A stretch of 64,000 bases of DNA from the NCBI GenBank assembly GCA_022647765.1, contig JALCLH010000009.1, positions 118,663 to 182,662 of the forward strand. The letters run 5' to 3'. The DNA is from Acidipropionibacterium sp. GTDB taxonomy: Bacteria; Actinomycetota; Actinomycetes; Propionibacteriales; Propionibacteriaceae. The notes beneath the pieces are model-generated. The model had not been told where the DNA came from, searched no databases, and worked only from the letters and a program-made list of their open reading frames with translations. Shown here in pieces: positions 36,265 through 45,674 of the stretch (positions within the stretch are counted from its first letter, which is position 1; every line of letters starts with the position of its first letter). The position numbers and the translations under genes were made by a program.

Positions 36265-37200
36265 ATGTCGCACCCGCTGTCCCCCACCGGCCTCGCTCCG
36301 ACCGGCCCCGATCCCATCGCGCCCACGCCTGCCAACGGCACGCCTGTCAGCGCCGCAGCCACCGGCCCCACCGGCCCCGAATCCTCGCTCCGCTCGGCAG
36401 TGCGCGCCGCCGGCCTCACCAAGACCTACGGCTCCGGACCGGCCACGGTTCGCGCCCTCGACGGGGTCGACCTGGACCTGCCCGCCAGCCACCTCACCGC
36501 CATCATGGGGGCCTCCGGATCGGGCAAGTCGACCCTGTTGCACTGCCTCACCGGGCTGGACTCCCCGACCAGCGGCACGGTGTGGATCGGCGGCACCGAG
36601 ATCACCCGGCTGAGCGACGACGACCTCACCAGACTGCGCCGCGACCGGATCGGATTCGTGTTCCAGTCCTTCAACCTGATGCCCACCCTCACCGCCGAGA
36701 AGAACATCCTGCTGCCGCTGAAACTGTCGCGCAGGAAGGCCGACCGGCAGTGGTTCGACCGGATCGTCGGCATGCTCGGCCTCGACGAGCGCCTGGGGCA
36801 CCGCCCCTCCGAGCTGTCCGGCGGCCAGCAGCAGCGGGTCGCGGTGGCCCGGGCGCTCATCACCCGCCCCGACGTCATCGTCGCCGACGAGCCCACCGGC
36901 GCCCTGGACTCCGCCGCCAGCGACGGCCTGCTCACCTTCCTGCGCAACTGCGTCGACGACCTGGGCCAGACGGTCGTCATGGTCACTCACGACCACCACG
37001 CCGCCGACTACGCCGACCGGGTCGTCACGATGCGCGACGGCCGGACCTGCGAGGACCAGGTGGCGATCGGTGCGAACCGGAACCATCGCCGGGCATCCGG
37101 CAGGCACCGGTCTTGGCGGGCCCTCACCCGTGACGCACGCCGAGCCGCTGATTCCGCCGCTGTCTCCGCTGCCGATCTCGCCAAGGGAGCCACCCGATGA
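36265..37200 (+). CDS. ABC exporter ATPase (MacB/LolD type)
   Basis: This 311-residue ATPase has Walker A GASGSGKST (about residue 88), Q-loop FVFQSFNLMP, signature LSGGQQQRVAVARAL (about 180), Walker B VIVADEPTGALDS and switch His in VTHDHH. It is typical of exporters whose partner is a FtsX/MacB-like permease. The first 45 residues are a Pro/Thr-rich extension and the last 50 are basic and low-complexity; both are unusual for the family. ATG at 36265 follows CAGGAGATGCACC. It is coupled to the permease by an ATGA overlap. Confidence 0.93.
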   Translation: MSHPLSPTGLAPTGPDPIAPTPANGTPVSAAATGPTGPESSLRSAVRAAGLTKTYGSGPATVRALDGVDLDLPASHLTAIMGASGSGKSTLLHCLTGLDSPTSGTVWIGGTEITRLSDDDLTRLRRDRIGFVFQSFNLMPTLTAEKNILLPLKLSRRKADRQWFDRIVGMLGLDERLGHRPSELSGGQQQRVAVARALITRPDVIVADEPTGALDSAASDGLLTFLRNCVDDLGQTVVMVTHDHHAADYADRVVTMRDGRTCEDQVAIGANRNHRRASGRHRSWRALTRDARRAADSAAVSAADLAKGATR

Positions 37201-39662
37201 ATCCCGAACGCCGCAGACTCCTGCCCACCATCCTGGCGGTCCTGCTCGGGGTCGCCTTCCTGGCCGCCACCCTCGTGCTGTCGGCCACCATGAAGTCCTC
37301 CATCGTCGCCCAGACCGCGGCCTCGGTCGAGGGGGCCGACACCGTGGTGACCGCGAACTTCTCCAACACCATTTCACCCAGCACCGTCGCCGCCATCGGA
37401 GCACAACCCGGAATCACCGGCACCGAGGCGACCATCTCCACCTCGCTGACGGCGTCGCGCAGCAGCGGACAGTCCCAGGTCGAGGGGCACGTCGCCCCGG
37501 CCCCGGGACACGGCAGCACCCTGGTCCAGGGGCGTCTTCCGAAATCCCCCGGTGAGGCCGCCGTCAATCCCCTGATGGTCGACGCCGGGGTGAAACCCGG
37601 CAGCACCCTCACCGTCGCCGGATACGCGAAGGGCGCCAAGCCGCAGACCCTCCGGGTGGTCGGCGTGCTGCGCCCCGGCCCGCGGGTCTCGATGAACACC
37701 GGCACTCAGCAGCTGTACACCGACGCGCAGACCCTGATGGCCGCCCGCGGCGTCCCCGGCTATGACACCGTCTACGTCACCGGAACCGGCGGGCAGGACG
37801 CCGTCGCCGCGGCCGTGTCGCGGGCACCGGGGGCCAGGGCCGCCGGGATCACGGTGCGCACCGCCGACGCCCAGCGGACCTGGCTCACCGATCAGGCGCT
37901 GTCGGGGACCGGCTTCCTCACCGGGTTCATGGCCGCCTTCGCCGCCATCGCGATCGCCGTGGCCGCGATCGTCATCGTCAACACCTTCGCCATCCTGGTC
38001 GCCCAGCGCACCCGCACCCTGGCACTGGCCCGCTGCGTCGGCGCCACCCGCACCCAGGTCCGCCGCTCGGTGCTCGCCGAGGCCCTGGCGACCGGCGCGA
38101 TCGGCTCGGTGCTCGGCCTGGCGGCCGGAATCGGACTGTCCCAGCTGCTGGTGACCATCGGCGGGTCGAGCACGAACCTCCCGCTCAACACCACCGTCTC
38201 CCTCACCTCGGTTTCGGTCCTGGTGCCGATCGGGGTCGGGATCCTGGTGACCGTCCTGGCCGCCCTGCCACCGGCCCGCCGGGCCACCCGGGTGCCGCCG
38301 GTCGCCGCGCTGTCCCCGGTCGCTCCAGAGCCCACCAGGCGGGTCGGGCGGATCCGGATCGCGATCGGCCTGGTGCTGCTGGTCGCCGGAGCCGGGCTGC
38401 TCGTCTTCGGCGCCGCCGGGGCCAAGGGCACCGCTGTGGCCCTGGCCTGCGGGATCGCCGGGGGTCTGGTGAGTTTCGTCGGCGTCCTGGTGCTGGCCGT
38501 CGCCGTCATCCCGAAGCTGTCGCTGGCACTGGGGCGCATCGCCGCCCGTGTCGGCGGCGTGCCGGCCGAGCTGGCCACCGAGAACACCCAGCGCAATCCG
38601 GGACGGGCGGCGTCCACCGTCTCCGCCCTGCTGGTCGGAGTCACCCTCATCGTCATGATGGCGGTCGGGGCCGCCAGCACCCAGGCCAGCGCCAACAAGG
38701 CCCTGGACAAGCACTTCCCCACCGACGCCATCGTGGAGACCGGCTCCGGACCTGTCACCGACCGCCTGCTGACGGCCGTCAAGAACACCCGTGGGGTGGC
38801 CGGGGCCGGAACGATCAGCACCACCGGGCCAGTCACCATGACCACCGGCGGGAAGTCCCAGAAGATGACCGCGATCGGCTACTCCGCCGACGCCATCGCC
38901 TCGCTGCGCGATCCCGGCAAGCTGGCGCAGCTGGACGACCGCCACGCACTGGTGTCGAAGCCCGGGGTGAGCACCGGGCAGACGGTAACGGTGAGTTCGG
39001 AGGGCCGCTCGGTCTCGTTGACCGCGATCGCGGTCGAGTCGGGGGACGAGTCCGCCGGCTCCAGCATCACGCTGAGCGGAAGCGTCCTGAAGCGGCTGGT
39101 TCCCGGGGTCGGCGGTTCCCAGATCCTGGTGCGCTATGCCGAGGGCGCGACGTCATCGGAGGTCACAGCGGCGATCACCAAGGCGATCAGCGCGATCCCC
39201 GGGGCCTCGGTGACCAGTGCCGCCGACAGCCGGGCGCAGATCGAACAGGTGGTGACGATCATGCTGGCCCTGGTGGTCGGCCTGCTGGCGATCTCGGTGG
39301 TGATCGCCCTGGTCGGGGTCGGCAACACCCTCGGCCTGTCGGTGCTGGAGCGCACCCGCGAGATCGGCCTGCTGCGAGCCCTGGGGCTGACTCGCAGCCA
39401 GGTGCGGGCGATGTTCGGACACGAGGCGGTGCTGGAATCGGTGGCCGCGGTGGTGGTCGGGCTGGTGCTGGGCACCGGCTACGGCATCGCCGGCTGCTAC
39501 GCCCTGCTGAGGAGCGTGGGCATGGACGTTGTGGTGTCCCTGCCGTGGTTGAGGCTGATCGCGGTGGCCGCGATCGCGCTGGCGGCCGGCTGGTTCGCCT
39601 CGATCATCCCCGGACGCCACGCGGCCAGGGTCCTGCCGTCGGTGGCGCTGGCGGGAGAGTAG
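37197..39662 (+). CDS. FtsX/MacB-type ABC exporter permease
   Basis: This 821-residue protein has an N-terminal membrane helix (13-35), a first extracellular MacB-like domain (40-230), three helices with the FtsX core (about 235-365; ARCVGATRTQVRRSVLAEALATG), a central helix pair (395-435), a second extracellular domain (480-680) and three final helices (about 690-815; GLLRALGLTRSQVRAMFGHEAVLES). This ten-helix duplicated form is common in actinobacteria for antimicrobial peptide or lipid export. It acts with the upstream ATPase. Substrate unknown. A terminator follows. Confidence 0.93.
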   Translation: MNPERRRLLPTILAVLLGVAFLAATLVLSATMKSSIVAQTAASVEGADTVVTANFSNTISPSTVAAIGAQPGITGTEATISTSLTASRSSGQSQVEGHVAPAPGHGSTLVQGRLPKSPGEAAVNPLMVDAGVKPGSTLTVAGYAKGAKPQTLRVVGVLRPGPRVSMNTGTQQLYTDAQTLMAARGVPGYDTVYVTGTGGQDAVAAAVSRAPGARAAGITVRTADAQRTWLTDQALSGTGFLTGFMAAFAAIAIAVAAIVIVNTFAILVAQRTRTLALARCVGATRTQVRRSVLAEALATGAIGSVLGLAAGIGLSQLLVTIGGSSTNLPLNTTVSLTSVSVLVPIGVGILVTVLAALPPARRATRVPPVAALSPVAPEPTRRVGRIRIAIGLVLLVAGAGLLVFGAAGAKGTAVALACGIAGGLVSFVGVLVLAVAVIPKLSLALGRIAARVGGVPAELATENTQRNPGRAASTVSALLVGVTLIVMMAVGAASTQASANKALDKHFPTDAIVETGSGPVTDRLLTAVKNTRGVAGAGTISTTGPVTMTTGGKSQKMTAIGYSADAIASLRDPGKLAQLDDRHALVSKPGVSTGQTVTVSSEGRSVSLTAIAVESGDESAGSSITLSGSVLKRLVPGVGGSQILVRYAEGATSSEVTAAITKAISAIPGASVTSAADSRAQIEQVVTIMLALVVGLLAISVVIALVGVGNTLGLSVLERTREIGLLRALGLTRSQVRAMFGHEAVLESVAAVVVGLVLGTGYGIAGCYALLRSVGMDVVVSLPWLRLIAVAAIALAAGWFASIIPGRHAARVLPSVALAGE

Positions 39663-39682
39663 GGGTCTGCTGGACGGCGCAA

Positions 39683-39723
39683 AACGGGTCTCGCAGCGGC
39701 TTTCCCCGCCTGCGAGACCCGTT
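39683..39723. terminator. Bidirectional terminator after ABC permease
   Basis: AACGGGTCTCGCAG at 39683-39696 pairs perfectly with 39710-39723 around a 13-base loop. It sits between the convergent permease and Nudix genes; there is an A-run on the left side and a T-pair on the right. Confidence 0.8.
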
Positions 39724-39735
39724 GCTCGTCACTCC

Positions 39736-40146
39736 TCAGATCAGGCCCCGGTTCCGCAGGGCCGGGATCACCGAGTCCACCAGGAGCGGGGCCTGTCTGG
39801 GGTCGCCGGCGCAGCGGTCGAGCGGCGTCCACTCGTACTCCACGATCTCGTGATCGGGAGTGGGATGGGGCCACGACTCGTCCCATCCGCGGACGAAGAC
39901 GGCGCACCGGATCCCGTCGGCGTCATCGTTGGCCGCAGCCGCATCGAAGGTGCCGAGATAGTCCAGGGCGTCCGGATCGAGGTCGAGGCGCACCTCTTCG
40001 GAGGCCTCCCGGATGGCCGCCCGCACCGGCGTCTCCCCGGCCTCGATCTTGCCGCCGGGCAGGATGACGTGGTCGGTGCCGGCCTTGCGGACATTGAGGC
40101 AGCTGCGGTCGCGCAGCAGGCAGACCGCGGCGAGATCAAGAATCAC
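39736..40146 (-). CDS. Nudix hydrolase
   Basis: This 136-residue Nudix protein hydrolyses a nucleoside diphosphate linked to another group. The Nudix box GGKIEAGETPVRAAIREASEEV (about 31-52) is intact, including the catalytic REASEE part. The rest (FVRGWDESWPHPTPDHEIVEYEW) does not point to a specific substrate. ATG at 40146 gives a normal length. The gene is convergent with the ABC permease and divergent from the amino-acid permease, 83 bp away. Confidence 0.92.
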   Translation of the reverse strand: MILDLAAVCLLRDRSCLNVRKAGTDHVILPGGKIEAGETPVRAAIREASEEVRLDLDPDALDYLGTFDAAAANDDADGIRCAVFVRGWDESWPHPTPDHEIVEYEWTPLDRCAGDPRQAPLLVDSVIPALRNRGLI

Positions 40147-40229
40147 GGTGCGAGGATAGGCCCGCAGAGCACATCCCGGAGACGCCGTCGGGCCGGGGAC
40201 TCCGACGCTCGCCCGCCGGCGTCTCTAGG

Positions 40230-41711
40230 ATGCTGGGAGTGAGTCAATCCCAGTCCCCCACCGGCACAGCCGCCGGATCTGAGGGCCAAGAGCATCCACC
40301 GCACGCCGACGCCGCACTGCACCGCAGCCTGCGCAACCGTCACATCCAGCTCATCGCCCTGGGCGGGGCGATCGGCACCGGACTGTTCTACGGGGCCGCA
40401 GACTCCATCGGGACGGCCGGACCGGCCGTCATCGTCAGCTATCTGGTGGGCGGCGTCATCATCTATCTGGTGATGCGGGCGCTGGGCGAGATGAGCGTCG
40501 ACAATCCCATCTCCGGGGCCTTCTCCCAGTACGCCCACGACTACTGGGGCGATCTGGCGGGCTTCGTCTCGGGCTGGAACTACTGGTTCAACTACATCGC
40601 CGTGTCGATGGCCGAGCTGTCAGTCGTCGGCATCTACATCAACTACTGGTTCCCCGCGATGCGGCCGTGGGCCTCGGCCGCCGCGATGCTGCTGCTCATC
40701 ACCGCGGTCAACCTGCTCCAGGTGAAGGCCTACGGGGAGTTCGAGTTCTGGTTCGCCATCATCAAGGTGGTCGCGATCTGCGCGATGATCGCCTTCGGTC
40801 TGTGGATCATGGCCTTCGGCGCCGGCGGCACCCCCGCCACCGGGATCTCCAACCTGTGGTCCCACGGCGGCTTCGCCCCGCACGGGCTGCACGGCGTCAT
40901 GACCGGTCTGGTCGTGGTGATGTTCTCCTTCGGCGGCGTCGAACTCATCGGGATCACCGCCGGAGAGGCCGAGGACCCGCAGCGGTCCATCCCGAAGGCC
41001 ATCAACCAGGTGGTCTACCGGATCCTCATCTTCTACATCGGCGCGGTCTTCGTCATCGTCTCGCTGACGCCGTGGAACCGGATCGACGGCAAGGCGAGCC
41101 CCTTCGTCCAGATCTTCGACCAGATCGGCATTCCGGGGGCCGCCGCGATCCTCAACGCCGTCGTCCTCACCGCCGCGATATCGGCCTACAACTCCGGGCT
41201 CTACTCCAACGGCCGGATGCTCTTCTCGCTCGCCCACCAGGGCAACGCGCCTCGAGTCCTCGGGACGGTGAACCGGCAGGGCTCCCCCTGGGTCGGCGTC
41301 GTCGCCTCCAGCGTCGTCACCGCCGCGGCCGTGGTGCTCACCGCGGTGCTCCCGTCGCAGGCCTTCGAGTACGTGATGTCGATCGCCCTCATCGCCGCCT
41401 TCATCAACTGGGGGATGGTCGTCGTCACCCAGCTGCTCTTCCGGCGCAGGCTGGACGCCGGGGCGGTCGCCGCGCTGCGGTTCAGGATGCCGGGGGCGCC
41501 GTACACGAACTGGCTCGTGCTGGCGTTCATGGCCGTTATCGTCGTCCTGATGGTCGCGTCGGGAAACCCCGCCTATCAGATCGCGGTGGGGATCGGGCCG
41601 GTCTGGCTCACTATCCTCGTCATCGGATGGGCGCTGTCCCGGCTCGCCCGGCGACGCCGTTCGGAGTCGGCGCAGAATCCACAGAATCAAGGAGAGGCGG
41701 ATCCGCGATGA
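40230..41711 (+). CDS. Amino-acid permease (APC superfamily, AAT type)
   Basis: This permease of about 490 residues has twelve membrane helices and the APC amino-acid transporter signature at helix 1 (LRNRHIQLIALGGAIGTGLFYG, about 33-54), plus ALGEMSVDNPISGAFSQYA in helix 3 and FSFGGVELIGITAGEAEDP in helix 6. It belongs to the AAT family that imports aromatic or small neutral amino acids by proton symport. ATG at 40230 or GTG at 40239 may be the start; TAGGAT just upstream could be a -10 box of a leaderless message. The stop overlaps the next transporter gene by four bases. Confidence 0.92.
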   Translation: MLGVSQSQSPTGTAAGSEGQEHPPHADAALHRSLRNRHIQLIALGGAIGTGLFYGAADSIGTAGPAVIVSYLVGGVIIYLVMRALGEMSVDNPISGAFSQYAHDYWGDLAGFVSGWNYWFNYIAVSMAELSVVGIYINYWFPAMRPWASAAAMLLLITAVNLLQVKAYGEFEFWFAIIKVVAICAMIAFGLWIMAFGAGGTPATGISNLWSHGGFAPHGLHGVMTGLVVVMFSFGGVELIGITAGEAEDPQRSIPKAINQVVYRILIFYIGAVFVIVSLTPWNRIDGKASPFVQIFDQIGIPGAAAILNAVVLTAAISAYNSGLYSNGRMLFSLAHQGNAPRVLGTVNRQGSPWVGVVASSVVTAAAVVLTAVLPSQAFEYVMSIALIAAFINWGMVVVTQLLFRRRLDAGAVAALRFRMPGAPYTNWLVLAFMAVIVVLMVASGNPAYQIAVGIGPVWLTILVIGWALSRLARRRRSESAQNPQNQGEADPR

Positions 41712-43286
41712 GTATCGTGCTGGACTTCCTGGCCGCCCACCAGCTGGTCACCATTCTCGTGGTGCTGGCGCTGGGCGCCCTGCTGGGCCAGATTCCGTTC
41801 GGGCCGCTGAAGTTCGGCGCCGCGGGGGCGCTGTTCATGGGCCTGGTGGTCGGCACCCTGGATCCCCGCCTCGGGGACGGGCTGAACAGCGTCAAGGCCC
41901 TCGGCGTCGTGCTGTTCTGCTACACCGTCGGGCTGTCCGCCGGATCGACCTTCCTGTCGGACCTCAAACGCCAGTGGTCCCTGATGGTCGCCGGGGTGGT
42001 GGGGCTGGCGGCGATGGCCGCGGCCGCCATCGGCCTGGGCCGGCTGTTCGGGCTGACCTCGGCCCACATCGCCGGGCTCTACGCCGGCGTCCTCACCTCA
42101 CCGGCCATCGACGCCGCCACCTCGGCCACCCAGGGAGCCGGCGACACCCTGGTGGGATACGCCATCGCCTACCCGGTCGGGGTGGTCGTCGCGATGGTGA
42201 TGGTCTCCATGGTCGCCACCAAGAAATGGCCCGCCACCAGGGACAACACCTCGATGGCCGAGGCCGGGACTGACAGCGGTCTCCACCGTCGTCGACCGGG
42301 AGACCTCGATCCGCGCCACGCCGGGATTCACCGACGACCAGATCCGGATGTCCTACCTGCTGCGCCAGGGCGAGATGCTGCTCGCCCGGCCCGGCGACGA
42401 CCTGCACGTCGGCGATCAGGTGCTCGTGGTCGGCAATCCCGACGACGTCAACCGGGCGGTGGAGCACCTGGGCCACCGGTCCAAGAGACGCCTCACCGAC
42501 GACCGCAACACCGTCGACTTCCGGCGCTACCTGGTGTCCAACCCCAACCTGGTCGGACGCCGTCTCGGCGACATCGACGTCCGAAGCCGCACCAACGGCC
42601 AGGTGACCCGGGTGCGCCGCGGCGACCTCGACATGCTCGCCACCGACGACATCATCCTGCAGCCGGGCGACCGGGTACTCGTCGTGGTACCGGCCAACCG
42701 TCTCTCCGACGCCGCCGACTTCTTCGGCGACTCGGAGGCCAGGGTCGCCCAGGTGGACGCCCTGTCGCTGGGCCTGGGGGCTGCGATGGGCCTGGTGCTC
42801 GGGGCGATGCTGGTGGCCCTGCCCGGCGGGCTGAAATTCGAGCTGGGAGCGGCCGCCGGCCCGCTGGTGATGGGCATGATCCTCGGCGCGGTGCACCGGA
42901 CCGGCCCGCTGCGCTGGGACCTGCCGCACGCCACCAACAATGTGCTGCGCCAACTGGGCCTGATGATCTTCCTGGCCTGCGTCGGGCTGGCCTCCGGTCA
43001 GGCCTTCCTCTCCCAGGCGCTGACCCGGAACGGGCTGGCGATCCTCATCGTCTCCGGCGTCGCCCTGGTCCTCGGCGGTGTCATTCTGCTGGCCGGTGCC
43101 CGGTGGATGGGACTGTCGGCCCAGCGGGCCACCGGAGGATTCGCGGGTTTCGTCGGGCAGCCGGCGATCCTGGGATACGCCAACAGTCTGGTCAACGACG
43201 AGCGGATCGAGTCCGCCTACGGGGCGCTGTTCGCGCTGGGGACGATCGTCAAGATCGTTCTGGTGCAGGTGATCGCGCTCAGCTGA
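41708..43286 (+). pseudogene. AspT/YidE-type carrier with TrkA-C domains, one frameshift
   Basis: This is an aspartate:alanine exchanger-like carrier of about 525 residues. The first part (41708 to about 42268) has five membrane helices (LGALLGQIPFGPLKFGAAGALF, GVLTSPAIDAATSATQGAGD). At about 42269 a one-base shift moves the frame (GLTAVSTVVDRETSIRATPG, then MSYLLRQGEM), after which come two TrkA-C-like cytoplasmic domains and the second half of helices, ending at 43286. The central TrkA-C pair and mirrored membrane halves match AspT/YidE. Translation is coupled to the amino-acid permease, suggesting joint handling of amino acids or dicarboxylates. It is intact if the shift is an error. Confidence 0.85.
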
Positions 43287-43291
43287 CAGTG

Positions 43292-43309
43292 GGGGGAGAC
43301 GACTCCCCC
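43292..43309 (+). terminator. Short GC-rich terminator after AspT-like gene
   Basis: GGGGGAG at 43292-43298 pairs with CTCCCCC at 43303-43309 around ACGA. It is six bases past the stop codon. Confidence 0.65.
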
Positions 43310-43478
43310 TCAACCCCCTCGTTGCGCCGGTCCGCAGATGCAGACTCTGCGCGCGCAGGCCCCCCGCGTCGCTCCGCTCCTGCCTCTCCGATGCGCCAGT
43401 CTGCAAGTGCGGACCCAGCGCGCGCTGGCCACTCCCTCAACCCCCTCGTTGCGCCGGTCTGCAGATGCAGACTCTGCG
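43308..43478. repeat. 44-bp direct repeats with a degenerate middle copy
   Basis: Bases 43308-43351 recur at 43435-43478 with a single mismatch, 127 bp apart. A weaker third copy lies near 43388-43425. The units share GCGCCGGTCTGCAGATGCAG. The stretch is non-coding, although a frameshifted reading of the carrier would run through it and give a repetitive peptide. Confidence 0.7.
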
Positions 43479-43493
43479 GTGCGCAAACTTTCC

Positions 43494-43576
43494 AGGTGAA
43501 CATTTCACTCGCGTAAGAGGCGTCTAGGCGACTGCGCATCCACTGACCAGGGCTTGGGCGAGTGAAATGTTCACCT
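43494..43576. repeat. Long hairpin (19-bp perfect arms) at the end of the marR gene
   Basis: AGGTGAACATTTCACTCGC at 43494-43512 pairs perfectly with 43558-43576 around a 45-base loop. The right arm reaches the last codons of the leftward marR gene, so it probably terminates it. Arm length, loop size and the TCACTC core resemble the hairpin at 36066-36144. Confidence 0.7.
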
Positions 43577-44038
43577 CGCCTCATCGCCTCGCCCTGCCAG
43601 CAACTCGGAGTGGACCGCTTCCAGCAGCTCGCACAGCCTCGCGTACTCGCCGGGGGCCAGAGCACCGAAGAAGGCATCCCGCTCCGGACGAAGCTCCACC
43701 TCGAGTTCCCGCAGAAGCTCTGCACCGGCATCCGAGAGCGCAAGGAGCTTCGCACGGCCATCGTCGGGATCCGGGCGCACGGCAATCAATCGACGCCGGG
43801 TGAGCACGGCGACGACCGGCACCAGGTTGCGCGGATCCATACCCGCGGCAGCGGCCAGCTCGCGCTGCCGCATCGCACCGGCATCCGTGAGGGCGACGAG
43901 GACGACGAACTCGGTCTGTGTCAGCCCGACCCGATGCAGGGCGGCACCCCAGGAACGCTCAGCCAGGGTGCCGAGACGGGAGAGGAGAAATCCGGCGCCA
44001 TGGCGGAACTCCCGAAACCGGGCATTCTCACCCGACAT
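43571..44038 (-). CDS. MarR-family regulator
   Basis: This protein of about 155 residues is a winged-helix regulator. Helices are recognisable from about residue 30 (GLTQTEFVVLVALTDAG), the recognition helix region MRQRELAAAAGMDPRNLVPVVAVL, and the wing RLIAVRPDPDDGRAKLLALSDAG, which has the canonical DxRxxxLxLT-like pattern. ATG at 44038 is given; an ATG at 44047 adds MSI. Both lie in a perfect palindrome shared with the divergent hydrolase gene, which it very likely represses together with itself. Confidence 0.9.
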   Translation of the reverse strand: MSGENARFREFRHGAGFLLSRLGTLAERSWGAALHRVGLTQTEFVVLVALTDAGAMRQRELAAAAGMDPRNLVPVVAVLTRRRLIAVRPDPDDGRAKLLALSDAGAELLRELEVELRPERDAFFGALAPGEYARLCELLEAVHSELLAGRGDEAR

Positions 44039-44064
44039 GATAGACATAGATCATGTCTATCATG
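44036..44064. promoter_or_regulatory. Palindrome containing both divergent start codons
   Basis: CATGATAGACAT at 44036-44047 and ATGTCTATCATG at 44053-44064 are perfect 12-bp arms with a 5-base spacer (agatc). Each arm encodes the codons M-S-I-M, on opposite strands, for the MarR protein and the hydrolase. It is the expected MarR operator, but here it overlaps translation starts on both sides. Confidence 0.75.
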
Positions 44065-44910
44065 ATTCGCGATCAGCAGATCGTCACACCTCACGCCAGC
44101 TTCCATCTGAGATCGGCCGGATCACCGGAAGGCCGTCCGATCGTGTTCCTGCACGGCTGGCCACAGGACGCCACGAGCTGGGACGCCGTCCTTGAGCTGG
44201 CCGCGACCGACGGGTACGCCGCGTACGCTCCGGATCTGCCCGGGATCGGCGGTTCGACCATCGACCGACCCACCGGCGACAAGCGCGGGCTGGGCCGGAT
44301 GATCCATGACCTGCTGGACGCACTCGGGTTGAGCGACGTCACGATCGTCGGCCACGACGTGGGCGGGATGATCACCTTCGCCGCCCTGCGCAGCGTGCCC
44401 CGATCTCCGGGCCGGCGTCATCCTGGACACGGTCATCCCGGGGGTGGCGCCGTGGGACGAGGTGATCCGCAATCCGTGGCTGTGGCACTTCGCCTTCCAC
44501 ACGATCCCCGAGCTGCCCGAGCGCCTCGTCTCGGCAGCTCCCGGCCCCTACTTCGACTACTTCTTCGACACGATCTCGGCGCATCCCGAGGCCATCGGCC
44601 CGGCAGGCCCGCGCCCGGTACACGGCCGCATACGCCGATCCCGCGGCGCTGCGTCAGGGTTTCGAGTTCTACCGCGCCCTGTGGAGCGACGCCGAGCAGA
44701 ACCGGAGCGTCACACCGGTCGCGGTTCCTGTTCTATATCTGCGCGGCGCCGACGAACGCGGTGCTCTCGCCACCTACGCCGGACGGGCTCCGGGAGGCCG
44801 GAGTGCGAGACCTCACGACCGGCTCCATACCGGACGCCGGGCACTTCGCCCCGGAGGAGAATCCGGAGGGCACCTGGCAGGCCATCAGCGCATTCCTCGC
44901 CAAACGATGA
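44053..44910 (+). pseudogene. Alpha/beta hydrolase, three compensating frameshifts
   Basis: This alpha/beta-fold hydrolase of about 285 residues is divergent from marR. The first frame has the oxyanion segment VFLHGWPQDATSWD (about 31-44) and the nucleophile elbow VGHDVGG (Asp nucleophile as in epoxide hydrolases and haloalkane dehalogenases, about residue 99). The frame then slips +1 near 44400 (DLRAGVILDTVIPGVAPWDE), +1 near 44612 (RARYTAAYADP) and +1 near 44765, returning to the first frame (DGLREAGVRD, then GSIPDAGHFAPEE with the catalytic His). Net shift is three bases, so the end is in frame. Probably epoxide hydrolase-like. Confidence 0.8.
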
Positions 44911-44929
44911 GCCGCGTCAAAGGCGCGCC

Positions 44930-45014
44930 GACGGTACGATCCGCTGGCCCCGCAACCTCCGCTGGAAGCACGGTCGGCGCCGAGGAGCTGATGCGGTTGC
45001 TTCGCGGTGAGTGA
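44930..45014 (+). pseudogene. VapB-like antitoxin fragment
   Basis: The frame ending at 45014 encodes a C-terminal tail ([13 protein letters not shown]) typical of VapB/MazE-type antitoxins, just before and overlapping a PIN-domain start. No N-terminal DNA-binding part is present. It is read as the remnant of an antitoxin gene. The identification is tentative because only a short tail remains. Confidence 0.4.
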
Positions 45015-45210
45015 GACGACGCTGATCGATACGAATGTGCTGCTCGACGTTCTCACCGACGATCCGGTATGGGGAGAATGGTCATCCGCACCGTTGCCGG
45101 ACTTCTTCATCGGCGCCCACGCCGCCGTCGCCGGGTACCGGCTGCTGACCCGGGACAGCGCCCGGTTCGGCATCTACTTCCCAACCGTGAACCTCATCGC
45201 GCCATCCTGA
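45007..45210 (+). pseudogene. VapC (PIN-domain) toxin with internal deletion
   Basis: The 67-codon frame (GTG at 45007) joins a PIN N-terminus ([19 protein letters not shown], with the first catalytic Asp) directly to a PIN C-terminus ([26 protein letters not shown], with the late Asp). A normal PIN protein has roughly 130 residues, so about 60-70 middle residues are gone in frame. The toxin should be inactive. Together with the antitoxin tail it is a dead VapBC next to an intact one. Confidence 0.75.
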
Positions 45211-45257
45211 GAGGAAGCTCGTCCCGGCATCGCCCACCGGCACAACTGCGGACAGGC

Positions 45258-45674
45258 CTACCCGAACGGGTTGCAGACGGTGACGCCGGCGATCCGCTGA
45301 CCGGCATTGAGATCTTCGCTCCAGAGCGTCGAACAGCCGAGCACGGCGGCGCTGCGCACGATCATCGCATCCCAGAACGAAAGCGTATTCTGCTCGCTGA
45401 TCTCCGACGCGGCGACGACGTCTCCCGGCGTGGGCGCATGCACGCTCCACAGACTCAGGGCACGAAGCCGCTCGCGAGCGCTCGCCGGAGTCAACGGGCG
45501 CGCGACCTTCCTCACCGCATTGACATAGAACTCCTGCAGGACCTGCACGCTGATGGCGCCATCACCACTGCGCCCCAGCCCCGAGACGAGTTCGAGAGCG
45601 AGTCGATGACGCTCCCCCGCGGAACCGTCATAGGCGTACAGGAGGACGTTCGTGTCCACGAACTGCCGGCTCAT
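45258..45674 (-). CDS. VapC toxin (PIN-domain ribonuclease)
   Basis: This 138-residue PIN protein has the acidic residues expected for Mg-dependent RNA cleavage: Asp in QFVDTNVLLYAYD (residue 7), Glu in QVLQEFYVNAV (about 47), and Asp in LSFWDAMIVRSAA plus LWSEDLNAG near the end. Length and order are normal. It overlaps its antitoxin by four bases. No in-frame defects are visible, so it should be functional. Confidence 0.92.
   Translation of the reverse strand: MSRQFVDTNVLLYAYDGSAGERHRLALELVSGLGRSGDGAISVQVLQEFYVNAVRKVARPLTPASARERLRALSLWSVHAPTPGDVVAASEISEQNTLSFWDAMIVRSAAVLGCSTLWSEDLNAGQRIAGVTVCNPFG

Noticed and set aside
41708..43516. Long frame running past the AspT-like carrier into repeats (SADADSARAG-type peptide)
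   Set aside because: It is the wrong frame after 42269; the real carrier ends at 43286.
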